From GAS188 sp963713805 (lineage in GTDB: Bacteria; Pseudomonadota; Alphaproteobacteria; Rhizobiales; Beijerinckiaceae), in contig CAVQNF010000003.1 of NCBI GenBank assembly GCA_963713805.1, positions 62,001 to 126,000 of the forward strand: a DNA stretch of 64,000 nucleotides, read 5' to 3'. This document shows, in pieces, positions 62,943 through 64,000 of the stretch. Position 1 is the stretch's first letter. Each line of letters begins with the position of its first letter. Under the pieces are notes generated by a model, which saw only the letters and a program-made list of their open reading frames with translations, ran no database searches and had not been told where the DNA came from. Position numbers and translations under genes: made by a program.

Positions 62943-64000
<1,058 letters not shown>

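Overview
The window is high-GC bacterial chromosome, very probably from an alphaproteobacterium of the Hyphomicrobiales (Rhizobiales). The support is the wording of DnaA, ParC, LepB and the Lrp-type regulator, a cpa/tad pilus cluster with CtrA-type TTAA-N7-TTAA sites, a Lrp/DUF6356 pair and a rimP-nusA-rnpM-infB translation operon. I cannot name the genus. I see no rRNA, tRNA, CRISPR array or recognisable insertion sequence.

Layout. 1-5.7 kb (minus): dnaN (cut by the window edge), dnaA, rpsT and parC. The 0.9 kb dnaA-rpsT gap holds two DnaA-box-like sites and nested palindromes and may be part of oriC. 5.8-7.0 kb: a hotdog thioesterase and a secreted protein with an internal repeat. 7.4-18.7 kb (plus): a translation/RNA operon rimP-nusA-rnpM-infB-lepB-rbfA-truB-rpsO-pnp, headed by a terminator-like hairpin and carrying signal peptidase I at an unexpected place. 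18.8-25 kb: a type II NADH dehydrogenase, a DOPA-dioxygenase-like protein, a coupled ppk2/aldolase-dehydrogenase pair and a MltB-type lytic transglycosylase.

25.3-29.9 kb (plus): yebC-ruvC, then a foreign-looking cassette (a frameshifted gene of unknown function plus an XRE/ImmA-IrrE regulator), then ruvA-bluB. ruvB is absent. 29.9-38.8 kb (minus): ftsH, tilS and a full Tol-Pal envelope system (cpoB, pal, tolB, tolA, tolR, tolQ), inverted relative to ruvCA. 39-41.4 kb: an Lrp/AsnC regulator, a DUF6356 protein and a drug-efflux MFS protein. 41.6-43 kb: a frameshifted leucyl aminopeptidase.

43.2-53.3 kb: a complete Tad/Flp pilus locus (tadD; tadC, tadB, cpaF, cpaE, cpaD, cpaC, cpaB; cpaA; the short flp pilin). 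CtrA-like boxes precede tadD, cpaB and the pilin, which suggests one cell-cycle-controlled regulon. cpaD carries a frameshift. 53.6-55.8 kb: dapD and an M20 amidohydrolase. 56.4-64 kb: a dipeptide-type ABC importer with two nearly duplicate binding proteins in tandem, two permeases and two ATPases, the last running off the window.

Three otherwise well conserved genes each break by one extra base. This may be real decay or uncorrected assembly errors. The least explained items are the cassette in the ruv locus and the iterated sites upstream of the ABC operon. Nothing here is certainly a new system.
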